From assembly GCA_963402885.1 (NCBI GenBank), contig OY727093.1:31805409-31869408 (forward strand): DNA of 64,000 nucleotides, in the 5' to 3' direction. The DNA is from Antedon bifida. Its lineage: Eukaryota; Echinodermata; Crinoidea; Comatulida; Antedonidae. The stretch's first letter is position 1, and each line of letters opens with the position of its first letter. The notes beneath the pieces are model-generated. The model was not told the DNA's origin, made no database searches, and saw nothing but the letters and a program-made list of their open reading frames with translations. Both the position numbers and the translations under genes were made by a program. This document shows, one piece after another, positions 42,676 through 56,400 of the stretch.

Positions 42676-44267
42676 TATGCACAGTGAGTTGTCTATGAAG
42701 AAAAGTTACAAATAAATATCACCGATTGGCGAATTTAAAGAGGCTTCAGGATCCCATCATTGTTTGTCAATCTAACTCTCGAAATAACTTACTGCTGGCT
42801 CATAACCAGACTTTTCTAAATGGAAGGAACTACAGTAGGTTGGGTCTAAAATAATCGCTGTGGTCGAGCAGGCATACTGTCGAGTCATAACCATCCAGTA
42901 TGCCCAATTATAGACCTTAAATCAAGACATGCTAGAAGAAGTACCCTTCGTGACATGCTAAGGCAATAAGTTAAACCTAAAAATAATAATTACATTAATT
43001 GACTATTGATTAAATACTTGTATTGGTCAAAACTTACTTATTAAACTCGCAGTTGGTCTACAACAGTGGCGACCTTTGGAACTGAAGCCACTCCCATTCT
43101 GGAAATTCCCACCAACCCACAACAAAGGATCGTTGTAGGCCTTATCAACACGTATCAAAAATAACGGAAATATAAATTCACCTTTACACCATTCATGCTT
43201 ATGATAGTAGGCCTATACCGGAGCTTCATTCGCGAGTCAGAGATTTCTGAAAGAAAAAATATTTGTTATTGGTTTTCATAGATATAATAAAACTTTTACC
43301 ATCATTAGTATTTACATACTTAATATTTACTCTAAATAATTATACACACCTTACAATGGAGAATTTGAAACTTGTCAAAACATGTCAACATTCTACCGCC
43401 AGGGCAGAACAAATTATTAGTTTATCTTTTTCCTTCTTCGAAACAATTCGAAGATTTTGTCCATCTTCTTACTATTTATGATATACACAATGCACATTAC
43501 ACAACACACACACAATTAATTGATAATGTAAACATGTTTTAATCTATTTAAACTCATATATTAAGACTATTATAATTAGTCATGATTTAACCACTGCATC
43601 AAATACAGTGGAACCATCCTGACCGAAACACGTTTTCTTAAAGTACCGAACTTACTGTTCTATCTGAATGTGAATGTGTTAACATACAGATGCTGATGAT
43701 ACACGTTTCGAATTTATTTTAATAACGTATAATACGCAGTCCAAAGATACGAATCTCCATCCAGTTCCCACTCAATAACGTAATGAAGGCCTATTGCTCA
43801 TAAACACTATTTTCTGTTAATCCTGATACCTTCAACAGTTCATATACTGTATAGCCTATAATTGTGCTACAAAATTACAAAACATTAATTTTTTTTCTTT
43901 ACACTACTGAGGTTTTTACATTACAGATATTTACAAATAGTGCATAGCTATAGGCAGTATGCACTATTAAATTATTTTACCATCCTCCTAATATTCATCC
44001 ATGTCAAAACTTCTCTGATAAAAAAAGCTATTTTTAAGTACTATATTTTATGTTTGAAACATGTTTATTTTTTTGTACATGAAACTTTGGAATGGACGTT
44101 TAAATGAAAAAAAACAACTAAAGTTGTAATTAAATCATGGAATTTGATTTAGTAATATTTACATTGAAATAAATATATGTATCATGTGTTGTTATTTACA
44201 TTTTAGACAAAAATATCAAATTTACACTTGAGCTGAGGAACTAATATACAGTATTGACAATTCAGTA
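42676..44267. other. Upstream region of TRIM gene
   Basis: No coding gene recognised. A possible 3' splice site for a 5' UTR intron is at about 42694 on the minus strand (TTTTCTTCATAG). The rest is AT-rich. The open frame at 43263-43481 shows no domain. Confidence 0.35.
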
Positions 44268-44420
44268 TAAAGCCTTGTCTATACTATCAAACTATATGTG
44301 ACAAAACATGTGATGTGCCCATATATGAACATGATGATGTCATATCACTACTGTATTTGGGCATATCACTACCATATTTGGGTAGATCAGACTAGTTTGA
44401 TAGTGTAGACAGAGCTTTAG
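44268..44420. mobile_element. MITE family 1, copy 7
   Basis: Begins TAAAGCCTTGTCTATACTAT and ends TTTGATAGTGTAGACAGAGC followed by TTTAG. It abuts the right copy of the diverged direct repeat. Confidence 0.85.
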
Positions 44421-44905
44421 AGCTAATCTTAAATAAATTTTGAATAATACTGTTCTCTTTCCTATATTGGAGTTAAATAAAGTAAAATCTTGCAGTTCAG
44501 CATTCAAACACAGAAATACACTCGTGGTTAAACAGACTGCATGGTGTAATCAAGAAAGTATTTCTATCGCCCTCATATACAGCGTTATATCGTAGTTAAC
44601 GACATGGAGGTATAACACTCTAGTGCATGTGAACACAGCTATTATTTATTAATTTGTTTGTAAATTTAAATTGACCAAATAAAAATATTTAAATTTATTG
44701 TAGTTATTGTAGTTGGATCTTGTAAAGGTTATTTTTTTTTGTTCATGAGCATTTGTGGGAAAACAAATTGAAACATAAAACTTGGAAGACTAAATTTTGT
44801 CTAGAATAGAAAAATTAGGAGAAACTTAGTGGCAAAGAAAACATCTTTATGCAATTGAAAATTTTGTTTTACTACAAGAAAATACTGCATTTCAATGTGC
44901 AATAA
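44389..44905 (+). repeat. Diverged direct repeat, right copy
   Basis: Counterpart of 36998-37520 in the same orientation, about 7.4 kb away. The TRIM gene lies between the two copies. Confidence 0.85.
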
Positions 44906-45042
44906 ACATCTCAATAATCATCAGAAAATAGATGTAAAATGCACAAAAGAAAAGTAGGTGAAACTGCCTTGTATTAAACTACATTGGTTTAAGTAGGAGT
45001 TTATAACAGTTACAGTACCTAGGAAAATGTCCTCCCTCCCTA

Positions 45043-45228
45043 TAGGCCAATTTACACAGACGAACAAACAGTAAGCGGAAAACCGTGTATCTTGTCCCAT
45101 GTACAATTGTTTATAATTAGCGGAAACTGCCAGTCTGCTCCACATTTTATGTAAATGGTCATATAAAAAATAACATAGATTCTATGGTTGTATTACCGTT
45201 ACTGCTCGTCTGTGTAAACTGGCCTTTA
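45043..45228. mobile_element. MITE, second family
   Basis: Left end TAGGCCAATTTACACAGACG, right end CGTCTGTGTAAACTGGCCTT followed by TA. The inverted termini extend to about 35 bp with mismatches. A single copy was seen in the window. Confidence 0.75.
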
Positions 45229-46987
45229 GGGCAGTTCAAGTTGAAATCTTCCCAGTAAAATTAAGGTCATTTTGACTCCCCATATATGCATGTATGACAT
45301 GGAATAGCAAACAGTTGTATAACTAACATATGTACCAACTCTCTCTTACAGTACAGATATAACATATCACATATTTCCTTATATATTTATTAACTCATAA
45401 ACAATAGATTTAAATTGAAATATAGTTTAATAGCAAGTATGCTGTTGGAGCATATATTGTGTGTTTGACCGGGTTCATTTCAAACTATAAACCGTTATGC
45501 AGAGACAAAAACAATGGCCGATTATTGGCCTCTATGACGATAAATGCTTACAAAAATAGCTGATGTAATTAATAGCAACAGACAAGTGATGCCGTTTCAA
45601 TCAAATGTTATCCTCTCAAGAGACAAAAACATTGATTAATATCAGAAGAAATAAACTGCAAGAAACAAAATAATCTATTTACTTATGAGATATTATTATT
45701 ATTTCTCTAGCTTCTCTACTAAATCTACTTGATATAGTTCAATGCTATGGATAAAGGATTGATAGCATACACTATTCACTAAAATAATTACCTTTAAAAT
45801 AATACTAGTACATTTTATTTTTAGCTCATTTTAATATTCAATTAAATAAATTTCAATAAATGTATCTGAATTATACACTGTAGAATTATTTACAGTATTA
45901 AACAATCACAAAATATAGAAACCTAAAAATGATTTTATTTCAGTTTATTCAATCAAAAAGCTCAGGAAGGTAAATTAAAAAAATGTTTGTCAAATATAAT
46001 TTGCTGCAAGAAACAATCCGTTTAAAATTAATCGTGTTGTTTAACGATTGAAGACATTATTTGACTATGATGCCTATTAGCGTAGTGTAAGCAATACTTC
46101 GCTAAAATTCTAGTTAATTGGCACGACGGAATGACATGTAAATGAGCGTTCACGTATCGTAAACAAGTTCGTGCTTAACGTTACAATCATCGTGCTAGTT
46201 AGCCACACACTACAGATCATAAACAGTCTATCATTCAGTCTTTATTTCTCGCTCGTTTAAACATGTTTTTTTTCCCTTACACAGTAGCACGTGACACACT
46301 AAGTTGTTTTCAGATGGTTGGGCAATTTTTTTTCTTTAAATATCATATTTAGTTCAGTATAAACCTAACCAAATTACAGCAGAATTTGAAATGTTATACT
46401 TCCCATTATTATTTAAATCTAGTCGACATAAATAATCACGGAACAGTAACCGCAATTATTATACGCTTGCTAAGCAGCAGCAATTTGATTCGTGTATTCA
46501 TCAACATACATTTAAATCTATGAAAGTTTTAAATGTAAGGATGACAACTTGTATGACTGATGGAGAAGACAAATGACACGTCCGACATTTATGTCGTCAT
46601 GACACATTTCCGACGTCTCGTCTCATTAGATACAGTCAAGCTGTGATAATGTCTGTGTTTTGAAAGACAAGATACAGACAACCTTATAATGTTTTGTAAG
46701 TGTTTCACCAAACATGAATGATAATTACTGCTACCGGCATTTTTTCAGACTGTGACATACAGTAGCATTAATATTTTATAAGGAAAATCAGACATCCTTC
46801 CCCAGGCACTTAGAACATTTTATCTGATAATGATCAATCAATGTTTGTTGTACATGTATTAAAATATTAACACATGTATAGTAACAACCTAATATAAAAC
46901 TGAGCATTTCTGTGTTTTGCTTTTTCTGCCTTGAGAAGATTTGCTTTTTGTTTGAGTCGGTTTCAGTAAGACCTTTTTAAACGAAAA
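45229..46987. other. Intergenic, no gene recognised
   Basis: AT-rich DNA between the TRIM gene and the 3' end of the PDE gene; no coding, RNA or clear repeat structure seen. Confidence 0.4.
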
Positions 46988-47108
46988 GTCTGCAGGTAGC
47001 GAAGGTTAACATGCTTGCTTTCCAATCTCAAGGTCCAGGATTCAATTGCGATTGTCTCTACTCCACTCCCTAAGATTTTTAAGCAATAACTATTTATGAT
47101 AATAGTAT
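46988..47108 (+). mobile_element. tRNA-derived SINE, diverged copy
   Basis: GGTTAACATGCTTGCTTTCC and CAAGGTCCAGGATTCAATTG match the SINE at 24671. A middle block present in that copy is missing here. Confidence 0.6.
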
Positions 47109-47401
47109 AAATTTATGAATATCTTCTTTTGTGCTTCACATCTAGTGTAAAAAGTATATTTTCCCATTTCACTTCAAACATAAATTCATCTGAAAAACCA
47201 AGAAACTTGTTCATTAACACATCCTTGATGTCCATCTCTGCTATAGAGAAACTTTCCACTGTTGAACTAAAAACAAACCTTTGGATGAATAAAAAATGCA
47301 TTCCGCATCAGTGACCAAGGTAGTTTAGCGCAATACTATCACCCGAGTTGTACAATTCTAGCTGATTATATGCATTTTTGCCCGTGGGTGTAGTAGATAT
47401 T

Positions 47402-50400
47402 TTAACGAGTTATTGAAGTTTTCCGTCGCCTTCCCAACTCTGCCCACTTATTCCTATTAGAGACGACTCCATCCAGCATTGGCTGGAACTTAGAACTGAC
47501 ATTGCATAGTGCTTGATAAAGAGGGAAGCAGACACCATCAATGAACCCCATCTGCATCTCTGGCAACTGGTCTTTTTGCCGGCGGTCAAACATTGTCTGG
47601 TAGGATAAAAGAATAATTGTATAATCAGTGGTGATAATGCATCACCTACTTTCAATCACATATATTTCTTTCATTTTATCGACATCAAAAAAAATTTTGT
47701 TTTAAATTTATTCGGTATAGATACTCAAAATGCAACAAAATTACAATCAAAACAAAATATAAAACATCAAACGTTAAGCCTATATTGGAAAACCATTATT
47801 AGATTATTAATTGTATTATATATTATTATAGGGATAAAGTTATATTCGCTTCAAGATCTTAATTCACTTTTTCACAATATTTACTAGGTATTTTGGTTTT
47901 TTCTATTGAAATTACAGTCTACAGAAAATGCACATTGCCAACTAAAGAAGAACGAAAGAACCAGTATGTGTTTTAATTATTATTATTTGTATTTATTTAT
48001 ATGCTATATTCATTTAATAACTATCTAGCGTCTGTTAAATAATTACTTTATATTTCATTTACAAGGCCAAATCCAGACAAGCGAAAGCTTTTTATTTGAT
48101 CTTTTTGTCAAATAAGTTGAGCAATGTAATAATTATTATTATTTTACATTTTGACAATAAAGAGATATGTAGTTATGTGCACAAGAATCATGAATGATAA
48201 GGTCATCCCAATTTTATTGCAATTTTTTAAATAGAAAAAAACATAAATTATATAGAAAGTTGTACATACAGCTGGTTCAATATTTAATTCCTTTCTCTCT
48301 TTATCACCTTGATCAAAAAACTCACTGGTTACAAGCTCAGCAATCTACAAAAAAAAATAAAATAAAATGTGGTGTCAGTAATATGCAATTGACCCCACAA
48401 TTCCACATTCATTTAGTAATCTCTGTTTTCCAAAAAAGGCAAGCATTTTAAAAACGTTTCATCGCAGACATTTAATTTTCTTTTTTTTATGAGTTATGTG
48501 TTCTATGCATTCCAATTATTCAGTCAAAAGTAAAATTAACCAAGAGAATTTGAAAGCGGCAACCTTTACCAAACGTCGAAATTGAAATCTAGTCTATAAA
48601 ATTTAAGATTAGAGAAGGGTAAATCTTACTAAATACTACTAGCCTAATATAATTATAATCATAAGAAATTGACTATTTTATTTAAGTTCAAAAAGTCATG
48701 TGCAGTGGGTAAGAATAGAAGATATTTTTATAGTATAATTTACAGAGTATCTGGAAACAATCTTTTAATTAGTGATTTAATAACGAGCAGAGTATTTAAA
48801 GTCGTCTAGTCACAAGTAATATCATTTCCAGCTAGATGGACATTCAAACGGATTGCCATGCCAAATTTAATCTCTCATACAAAATAATCGAGTACAGTAA
48901 AAAATACAGGCATATATTACTACAGAGTCTGTACCATTACATGATATACTTTGGATTTTAAATCGAGAACAGGATCTGGTAAATTTAAATCATCATAATG
49001 GTAAAAGTTTCTTAAACACAAAATTTGGTAAAAATATATTGGTGTATCTTATGCGGAGAGTTGCATAAAAATATGTCCATTATTATTATTATTGTTCATA
49101 TATTTTATGAATTAAACACAATTTGATTGAATCTATTCTAATTGAATACTTACTTTTTGCTGCGTTTTCCACGTTTTAGTACTAGCAGCAACATCACATG
49201 CTGTCATCAGCATACTCCTATAAAAACAATGTATCAATATGTGATGTGCCCATATATGGACATGATGATGTCATATCACTACCATATTTGAGCATATTAC
49301 TACCATATTCGGGCATATCACTACCATTTTGGGTACATTTTTTTTGTCAAACTAGTTTGATAGTGTAAACAGAGCTTTACACTTGTTTCTTTAATAAATT
49401 GAAGCAGGTACACCAAGCTGGATAAAAAGGAACAAAATTCATGGCCGCAATATTTCTTTTCGTACAAAGTTGGGAGACCCCTCATGAAACGTCACAAAAT
49501 AAACATGAATATTCATTAGTCATATCCGTAAGGCGTAAGGTAAGAACTGGCCTAACTACAATTCGCTAATGCAAACGCTTTCTGTCGAGCCGTCTGTGTA
49601 GTCAAGCGGATTAGACTATGGACTTTACATGTCGATGTATGGGGTTTGAATCCCAGGAGCAACTTCTTTTTACTTTATAGTCTAGTTGTATAATTATTTA
49701 GAGGGTTAGGTTAAGTTATATTTAGGAAGTAGTTCGGATATATTTCACATAAGAAGTCGCCTTACTTATGTTCAAAAAATAAAATCGCTTCCTGGCCCCA
49801 TTCCAACAAAATGTTAATATTCATGGTATCATCTTAATGAATAATGAATTTGTACATTACCTTAATAATTCACGGTTCTGTGGGACAATCCAATCTGATT
49901 TAGAATCTACTAAACTAAAAAACTGGTCTCGAACTCTAAAAAAAACAACCACAAAAAAACACATTTTAAAAATGTTTATATATGTATTAAAATGATTAAG
50001 AAAGTAGTATAGTTGCAACAGTAGTAACATTTATAGTTATTGAAACATTTATGGTTGGTGAGGTAATGTAAAGAAGAAAACTGAATTCTTACTTAAAATG
50101 TGTTGTGAGGTCAGTAGAAAGAATTGCATGCTTAAGTATATTCATCACTTCACTGTATTCCTGTGATGAAAGACCTGAAAAAATGTTATGACCCTACAAG
50201 AAAGAAAACATTCTTTCAGTGACAGATGAAGGTAATAAAAAATGATTCTAATATTCCATCTTTGCTGTCTTTAAAGCTCTGTCTACACTATCAAACTTTA
50301 TGTGACAGAAAATCTGATGTGCCCATATATGGACACGATGATGTCATATCACAACCATATTTAGGCACATCATACTTTTTTTCCAAACTAGTTTGATAGT

Positions 50401-53400
50401 GTAGACAGAGCTTAAGTCATCCATTTCAAAAATACATATCTATCCATTTGATTTGTGAGAAACATTAAAGATGTATTGTCCCCAAAAAAACATGAAAAAT
50501 GAAGATTATTGGAAAAAGACTTTGAGTAGTTCATTTTGCAGTTTAATAAAACCACTTTTGTAGAAAAAAAAACACTAAAAAATGTGTTCACTTTATAAAA
50601 GAAGACAAAATAAACAGTTAAATTCAACCAAAAACCCATTGATGCCTGTCAACTTGATAATTTTTTCCTTGGAATTACCGTTTTTTCAGGTAAATATATT
50701 ATTTTTTATATATTTTTTTTCTGATCCAATTTTAGGTCAAAGTGAACAACTATTATGTGAGATTTTAAAATGGCATATTCAACAAAAACATTTGAATTTT
50801 TTTTTCAGGAGGACAATATATCTTTAATGATAAATGCATGCATACTTGACACGATTGAACAGTTTTAATGAATATAATCAACGCTGCAGCTTCACACAAA
50901 GACTACATGTTACAAAATTGTAATTTGACGTGTAAAAATGATGGTGTAATTAATTTGCACTGACAACAGCGACATGAATAATTTCTTGTTTGTTAGCAGA
51001 TATTCAAAAAAGCAAGTCAACTTTTGCATTGGAACATGCAGCATACATAACAATTTTTAAATTTATTCATTCACATTTATTTGAAATAGAAAGGGTTTAA
51101 ACAATGAAAGAAAAACAATCTATCAATTTGTCCAATTACGGATTTTTTAAGTCTTTTATTTCTGCTATAATTCTCAACTAACATACAGAGTATGCAAACA
51201 AAAGGTGGAATTGCAACATCTAGCCAGTGTAGCCTTTAACTATGAAGTTTGAAGAATCAGAGTCAATTTAATACATTTAGACTCCCACCCAGCCACTTTA
51301 ATGCATTTAGACTTCCATCCAGCCACATTTAAACATAAAACATACCTGGCTACTTAATATTACAACAGCATGGTTAAAATGATGATATTCCATCGTGGCC
51401 TTTGACCCGTACAATTTTGATAATGGCGATTGGCTCCTATCAGAAAGATAAAAACAAACATTTTGTGTAATCAAATTTTAAAATTTAAAAAATCAGAGAA
51501 AACACAATAATAATAATAATAAATTTTGGTAAAACACTAAAGCTCTGTCCACACTTCAAACTTTATGTGACAAAAAAAGTGATGTGCCCATATATGGAAG
51601 TGATATGCCCAAATATGGTAGTGATATGACATCATCATGTTCATATATGGGGACATTTTTTTGTCACATAAAGTTTGATAGTGTAGACAGAGCTTTATAC
51701 TGGAAAAATTAGAATTATTTTATCATTTTGCAAGATATTTAGTTTGTTTGACACACCTTTAATAATCACATAAGTTTGATAGTGTAGACAGAGCTTTAGT
51801 ATGATCCAATCATTTTTTATATACAACTATTTAAAATAAAAATGATTTCTTCCTTTAAGAAGTCATTTTAAAAGGATTATTGAAAACCAATTCTATACAG
51901 CGTTGATTTATATGTTCCGATACTTAATTCAATGCTCACGCTCCTGGCAAATATTTATCTAATTTTTCCGCTTCCAAATCAATAATATTTAAGTCAGACA
52001 TTACAAGGCTACCGCTTAATAATCATATTTTACAATCTTTAAATAAACGTATTGACAAGATTGATATAGATACATTTTGACACAGAATTTCATCAACTGC
52101 AACATCTCTATGAATATTGAAGATGTCAAAAATGTGTTGATAGAAATGAAGCCTTTGATTAACATGTTACTTGAGTGAAGCAGAAATTCGCCCTATGGTA
52201 GCATTTTTATTACAATCAGGGGCAGATCCAGCATTATAGATTAGGGAAGTACTAAATGTTTTGTAAATGATAAAAACGATTCGTCAGGTTGCAGAAAAAT
52301 AAACTTTTTTATTATTTAAAAAAGACATGGCTGTTAAATTTTAGCGTTGGTAAAGCCTGTTCTAAAAATAAATGATACTTCTGTAGATTGGAGATAAGAA
52401 CAAGGTTAGATGTACCTTTTGGCTGTAACATAAACTGCTTTAAATCGTAATACATCATATATATCTGACATGCTTGTATTAAGATTAATAGTGTATGTGG
52501 CTACAACTTAATTTACTATTGCCTCTAATATTTGCAATGTTTTCATTTTTAATTCATTGTTGGAAATAATGGTGAAGAAGGTGGGGACACAGAATAGCAT
52601 CATGGAACAAGCAGCAGACACTCTTGTTAAAAAGGAACAACATTTTTAAAAGATGATGTTGATATAAGGACTTTATTTTGTACAACTTTTTGCAAATATT
52701 AACTTTAACTTTATGTTCTGTTATATTGGCAGCAGTTTTTTCTCATCTTCACCGCTTGTAAATTAATTCCTTTATATCACCGAGCGCTTTACAGTTTCTG
52801 CATGCCTGTACATATCATGATTTTGTTGAGAAATAAAAAATAAATTCTCATTTTATAAAGATTAATTGATCAGCAAATTATTTGGTTGAAGTAAACAGCA
52901 TTTTATGAGCGCTGTTGCGTCCTTGATTCAATATGTTCAGGAAAAAAGATTACAAAAAAAAACACACCTCCCATTCACGCTCGTTAATTATATTTTACTT
53001 GACAAGTATGCTTGTTTTCTGTTGTTCAATTAAATTCTATGATTGCTTCAAAATTTTATAGATGTTTAGTAATTATAACATGTATAGATTTTTTTAATAT
53101 TAAAATGTTGCATTGTGTATATTATAAGAGAAAGCATTTGTACTTTGTTCGATATAACATATTTTTCTATTGCATTCATCCATGGGGTATCAACATGACC
53201 GGAATTTGGAATTGTACCGGGGAGTTCTAAAATGAAACTAGTATAATTCGTAGATTATTATTAGATTAGTATTAAATGTCGGCATTAATGGCATATGCCC
53301 GCCACCTCCCGCCCACCTCTTCTTTTACTCTGTTTATTTTTACTTACTTTTCCTGAAATGCGTTGTTTGTTCCCCTATGGTCCAGGTCATGACATAGACA

Positions 53401-56400
53401 CGCCACTAATAACGATAACTGCTCCAAATCTGTTAATACTAGGTTTGCTGTCTGTCGTATAAATAATAAATAAATATAATAAAACAAATAAATTGAATTT
53501 ATAAATAAACAATAACTAATTATCTCTTGACTTACAATGACAGTGAAATAGGTGATAATGAGAATTAAAATGATCACTGAACTATAAAAAAAAGCTATCC
53601 TTATCAAACTCTGTCTACTCGATCAAACTAGGTTGACAAAAAAAGTGTGATGTGCCCATATATGGTAGTAATATGCTTAAATATGGTAGTGATATGCTTA
53701 AATATGGTAGTGATATGACATTATCATGTCCATATATGGGCACATCACATTTTTTTGTCACATATAGTTTGATAGTATAGAGAGAGCTTTAGAGCATCTG
53801 AAATACTCTTATAACTTTCAATTTGAAAACCATTAATATAAATTAAAAGCTTTCTGTATCATTTTAGTTATTGATAATATAACTAACATCAGATTCCAAA
53901 CATATTGATATATCTTTAGCACAAAAATCTTGTAAAACTCTGTCTACACTATAGTGATAGTGTGGGCAGAGTTTAAGGATGATCAAATATCTGCCAAAAT
54001 AATTTTGTTATTAAAATTTACAAACATTATTTTATTTATGTCTACAAACTATTTGAAAAACTTACATTATGTTCAATTTATGAATGTTTTAAACTTTTTT
54101 TATTTTCAAAATGACATAAATTTGCATTTGTTTTACAAGTTTGGTTCGATGGGAATTGTGAAATGAATTCCAAAGAGAGCTCTAAATCACTCAATGATGT
54201 TTGCAACTTGTGTTTCATGCTTGAAAAGATTTAACAAATGCTATCATGAATTACCATCATGTTTTTTATGTTTTTACCATATAAAATAATATTCTGAAAT
54301 AATTAAGCATTAAAGCAAGCTTTGATGAGTAAATATCAAATATAATTAATTAATTATAAATAGAAATTATAAAATAAATATATATTCATTATTAGTATCA
54401 TATACTGATGAATACTAAGATGAATTTAAAAAACAAAGCATTTAGAAGAATTACAATTATAAATTCTATAAATTAAAAGTAGATATCTTGAAAAACAAAA
54501 TATTTACAGCTGTGTATATTGCAGACTTACATTAAGTACAGACTTGCCTCAAGTACAGACGTGCCTCAAGTACAGACGTGCCTTAAGTACAGACGTGCCT
54601 CAAGTACAGACATGCCTCAAGTACAGACGTGCCTCAAGTACATACTTGCCTCAAGTACAGACTTGCCTTAAGTACAGACTTGCCTCAAGTACATACTTGT
54701 CTCAAGTACAGACATGCCTCAAGTACAGACGTGCCTCAAGTACAGACGTGCCTCAAGTACATACTTGTCTCAAGTACAGACTTGCCTTAAGTACAGACTT
54801 GCCTCAAGTACAGACTTGCCTCAAGTACAGACTTGCCTCAAGTACAGACTTGCCTCAAGTACAGACTTGCCTCAAGTACAGACATGCCTCAAGTACAGAC
54901 ATGCCTCAAGTACAGACGTGCCTCAAGTACAGACGTGCCTCAAGTACATACTTGTCTCAAGTACAGACTTGCCTTAAGTACAGACTTGCCTCAAGTACAG
55001 ACTTGCCTCAAGTACAGACTTGCCTCAAGTACAGACTTGCCTCAAGTACAGACTTGCCTCAAGTACAGACATGCCTCAAGTACATACTTGTCTCAAGTAC
55101 AGACTTGCCTTAAGTACAGACTTGCCTCAAGTACAGACTTGCCTCAAGTACAGACTTGCCTCAAGTACAGACTTGCCTCAAGTACAGACTTGCCTCAAGT
55201 ACAGACTTGCCTCAAGTACAGACATGCCTCAAGTACATACTTGTCTCAAGTACAGACTTGCCTTAAGTACAGACTTGCCTCAAGTACAGACTTGCCTCAA
55301 GTACAGACTTGCCTCAAGTACAGACATGCCTCAAGTACAGACTTGTCTCAAGTACAGACTTGCCTTAAGTACAGACTTGCCTCAAGTACAGACTTGCCTC
55401 AAGTACAGACTTGCCTCAAGTACAGACTTGCCTCAAGTACAGACTTGCCTCAAGTACAGACTTGCCTCAAGTACAGACTTGCCTCAAGTATAGACTTGCA
55501 TTAAGTACAGCTTGGCCTTAAATACAGACTTGCCTTAAGTACAGACTTACCTTAAGTACAGTGTACATTACTTGCATCACATTAAATGCATGTCTGTAGT
55601 TGTGATACGCAACAGGTCGGTAGTTCCTTCTAACAGTCAACAACCAACGACATAAAACCTAGATAAGACAAAAAAAATTACACTGTACTTCATCTTCCAT
55701 ATTATTGTAATCATTAATATCATTATATACTGTATCACATTCAATATTTATTACTGTGTCTCCCTTCAGGGCTTTCATATTCAAATTGAACACACAGTTT
55801 CTTGGAAATAGCTGGCGCAACAGCAATTGAAAATTGCACTGGTCACCAGCTGAAACTGGCATTCAATTAATATTCAACTATATAATTATCATTATTATTT
55901 ATTATCATCACTATCTTCTTATTTATATATTCTGAATCATGCATTATGATAGCACAAGCACAAGTCATATGTCAATATGTTAATACCCAGAACATTGCCC
56001 AGGGAATAGTGTGTTTGCTGACACTTAGCCTAACAGAATACATACATTACCTCCACTCATACTAAGGATATAACCTTTCAAATTGGTTAGCACTCGATAA
56101 ATTAAGTGTTGACGTAATAAGTAGTAGTTACAGAGAAAAGGTTAAAAAAAATATTTTGTGTACATAAATAATATAGTACTTTTAAGTGTGTTTCTCCTGT
56201 TACATACAGTGCAAGAATCAGACACATTGTGTTTTCACTATCATTGGTAATAATATTCCAAAACACTCATGTACTCTACCTCATAGTCCATCTTAAATCT
56301 TTGTATCAAACCCATATCGAGAAAAATCCTCAGAGAGGCCTTTGTCATCTCATCAGCTTTCAATGAAAAGTCGTCGAAATCAAACTTTGAAAGACGTAAT

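Noticed and set aside
47113-47301. Minus-strand 62-codon frame downstream of the PDE stop
   Set aside because: No family resemblance and no clear splice sites. The PDE frame already ends at 47402.
49590-49675. Functional tRNA gene
   Set aside because: Box A and box B are present, but the arms do not give a convincing cloverleaf and no terminator was assigned. Called tRNA-derived.
54544-55504. Long plus-strand frames of a 17-residue repeat protein
   Set aside because: They arise from the stop-free 17-bp minisatellite inside a PDE intron, on the opposite strand.
54522-55563. CRISPR-like array
   Set aside because: Units are directly abutting with no unique spacers, in a eukaryotic intron. It is a minisatellite.
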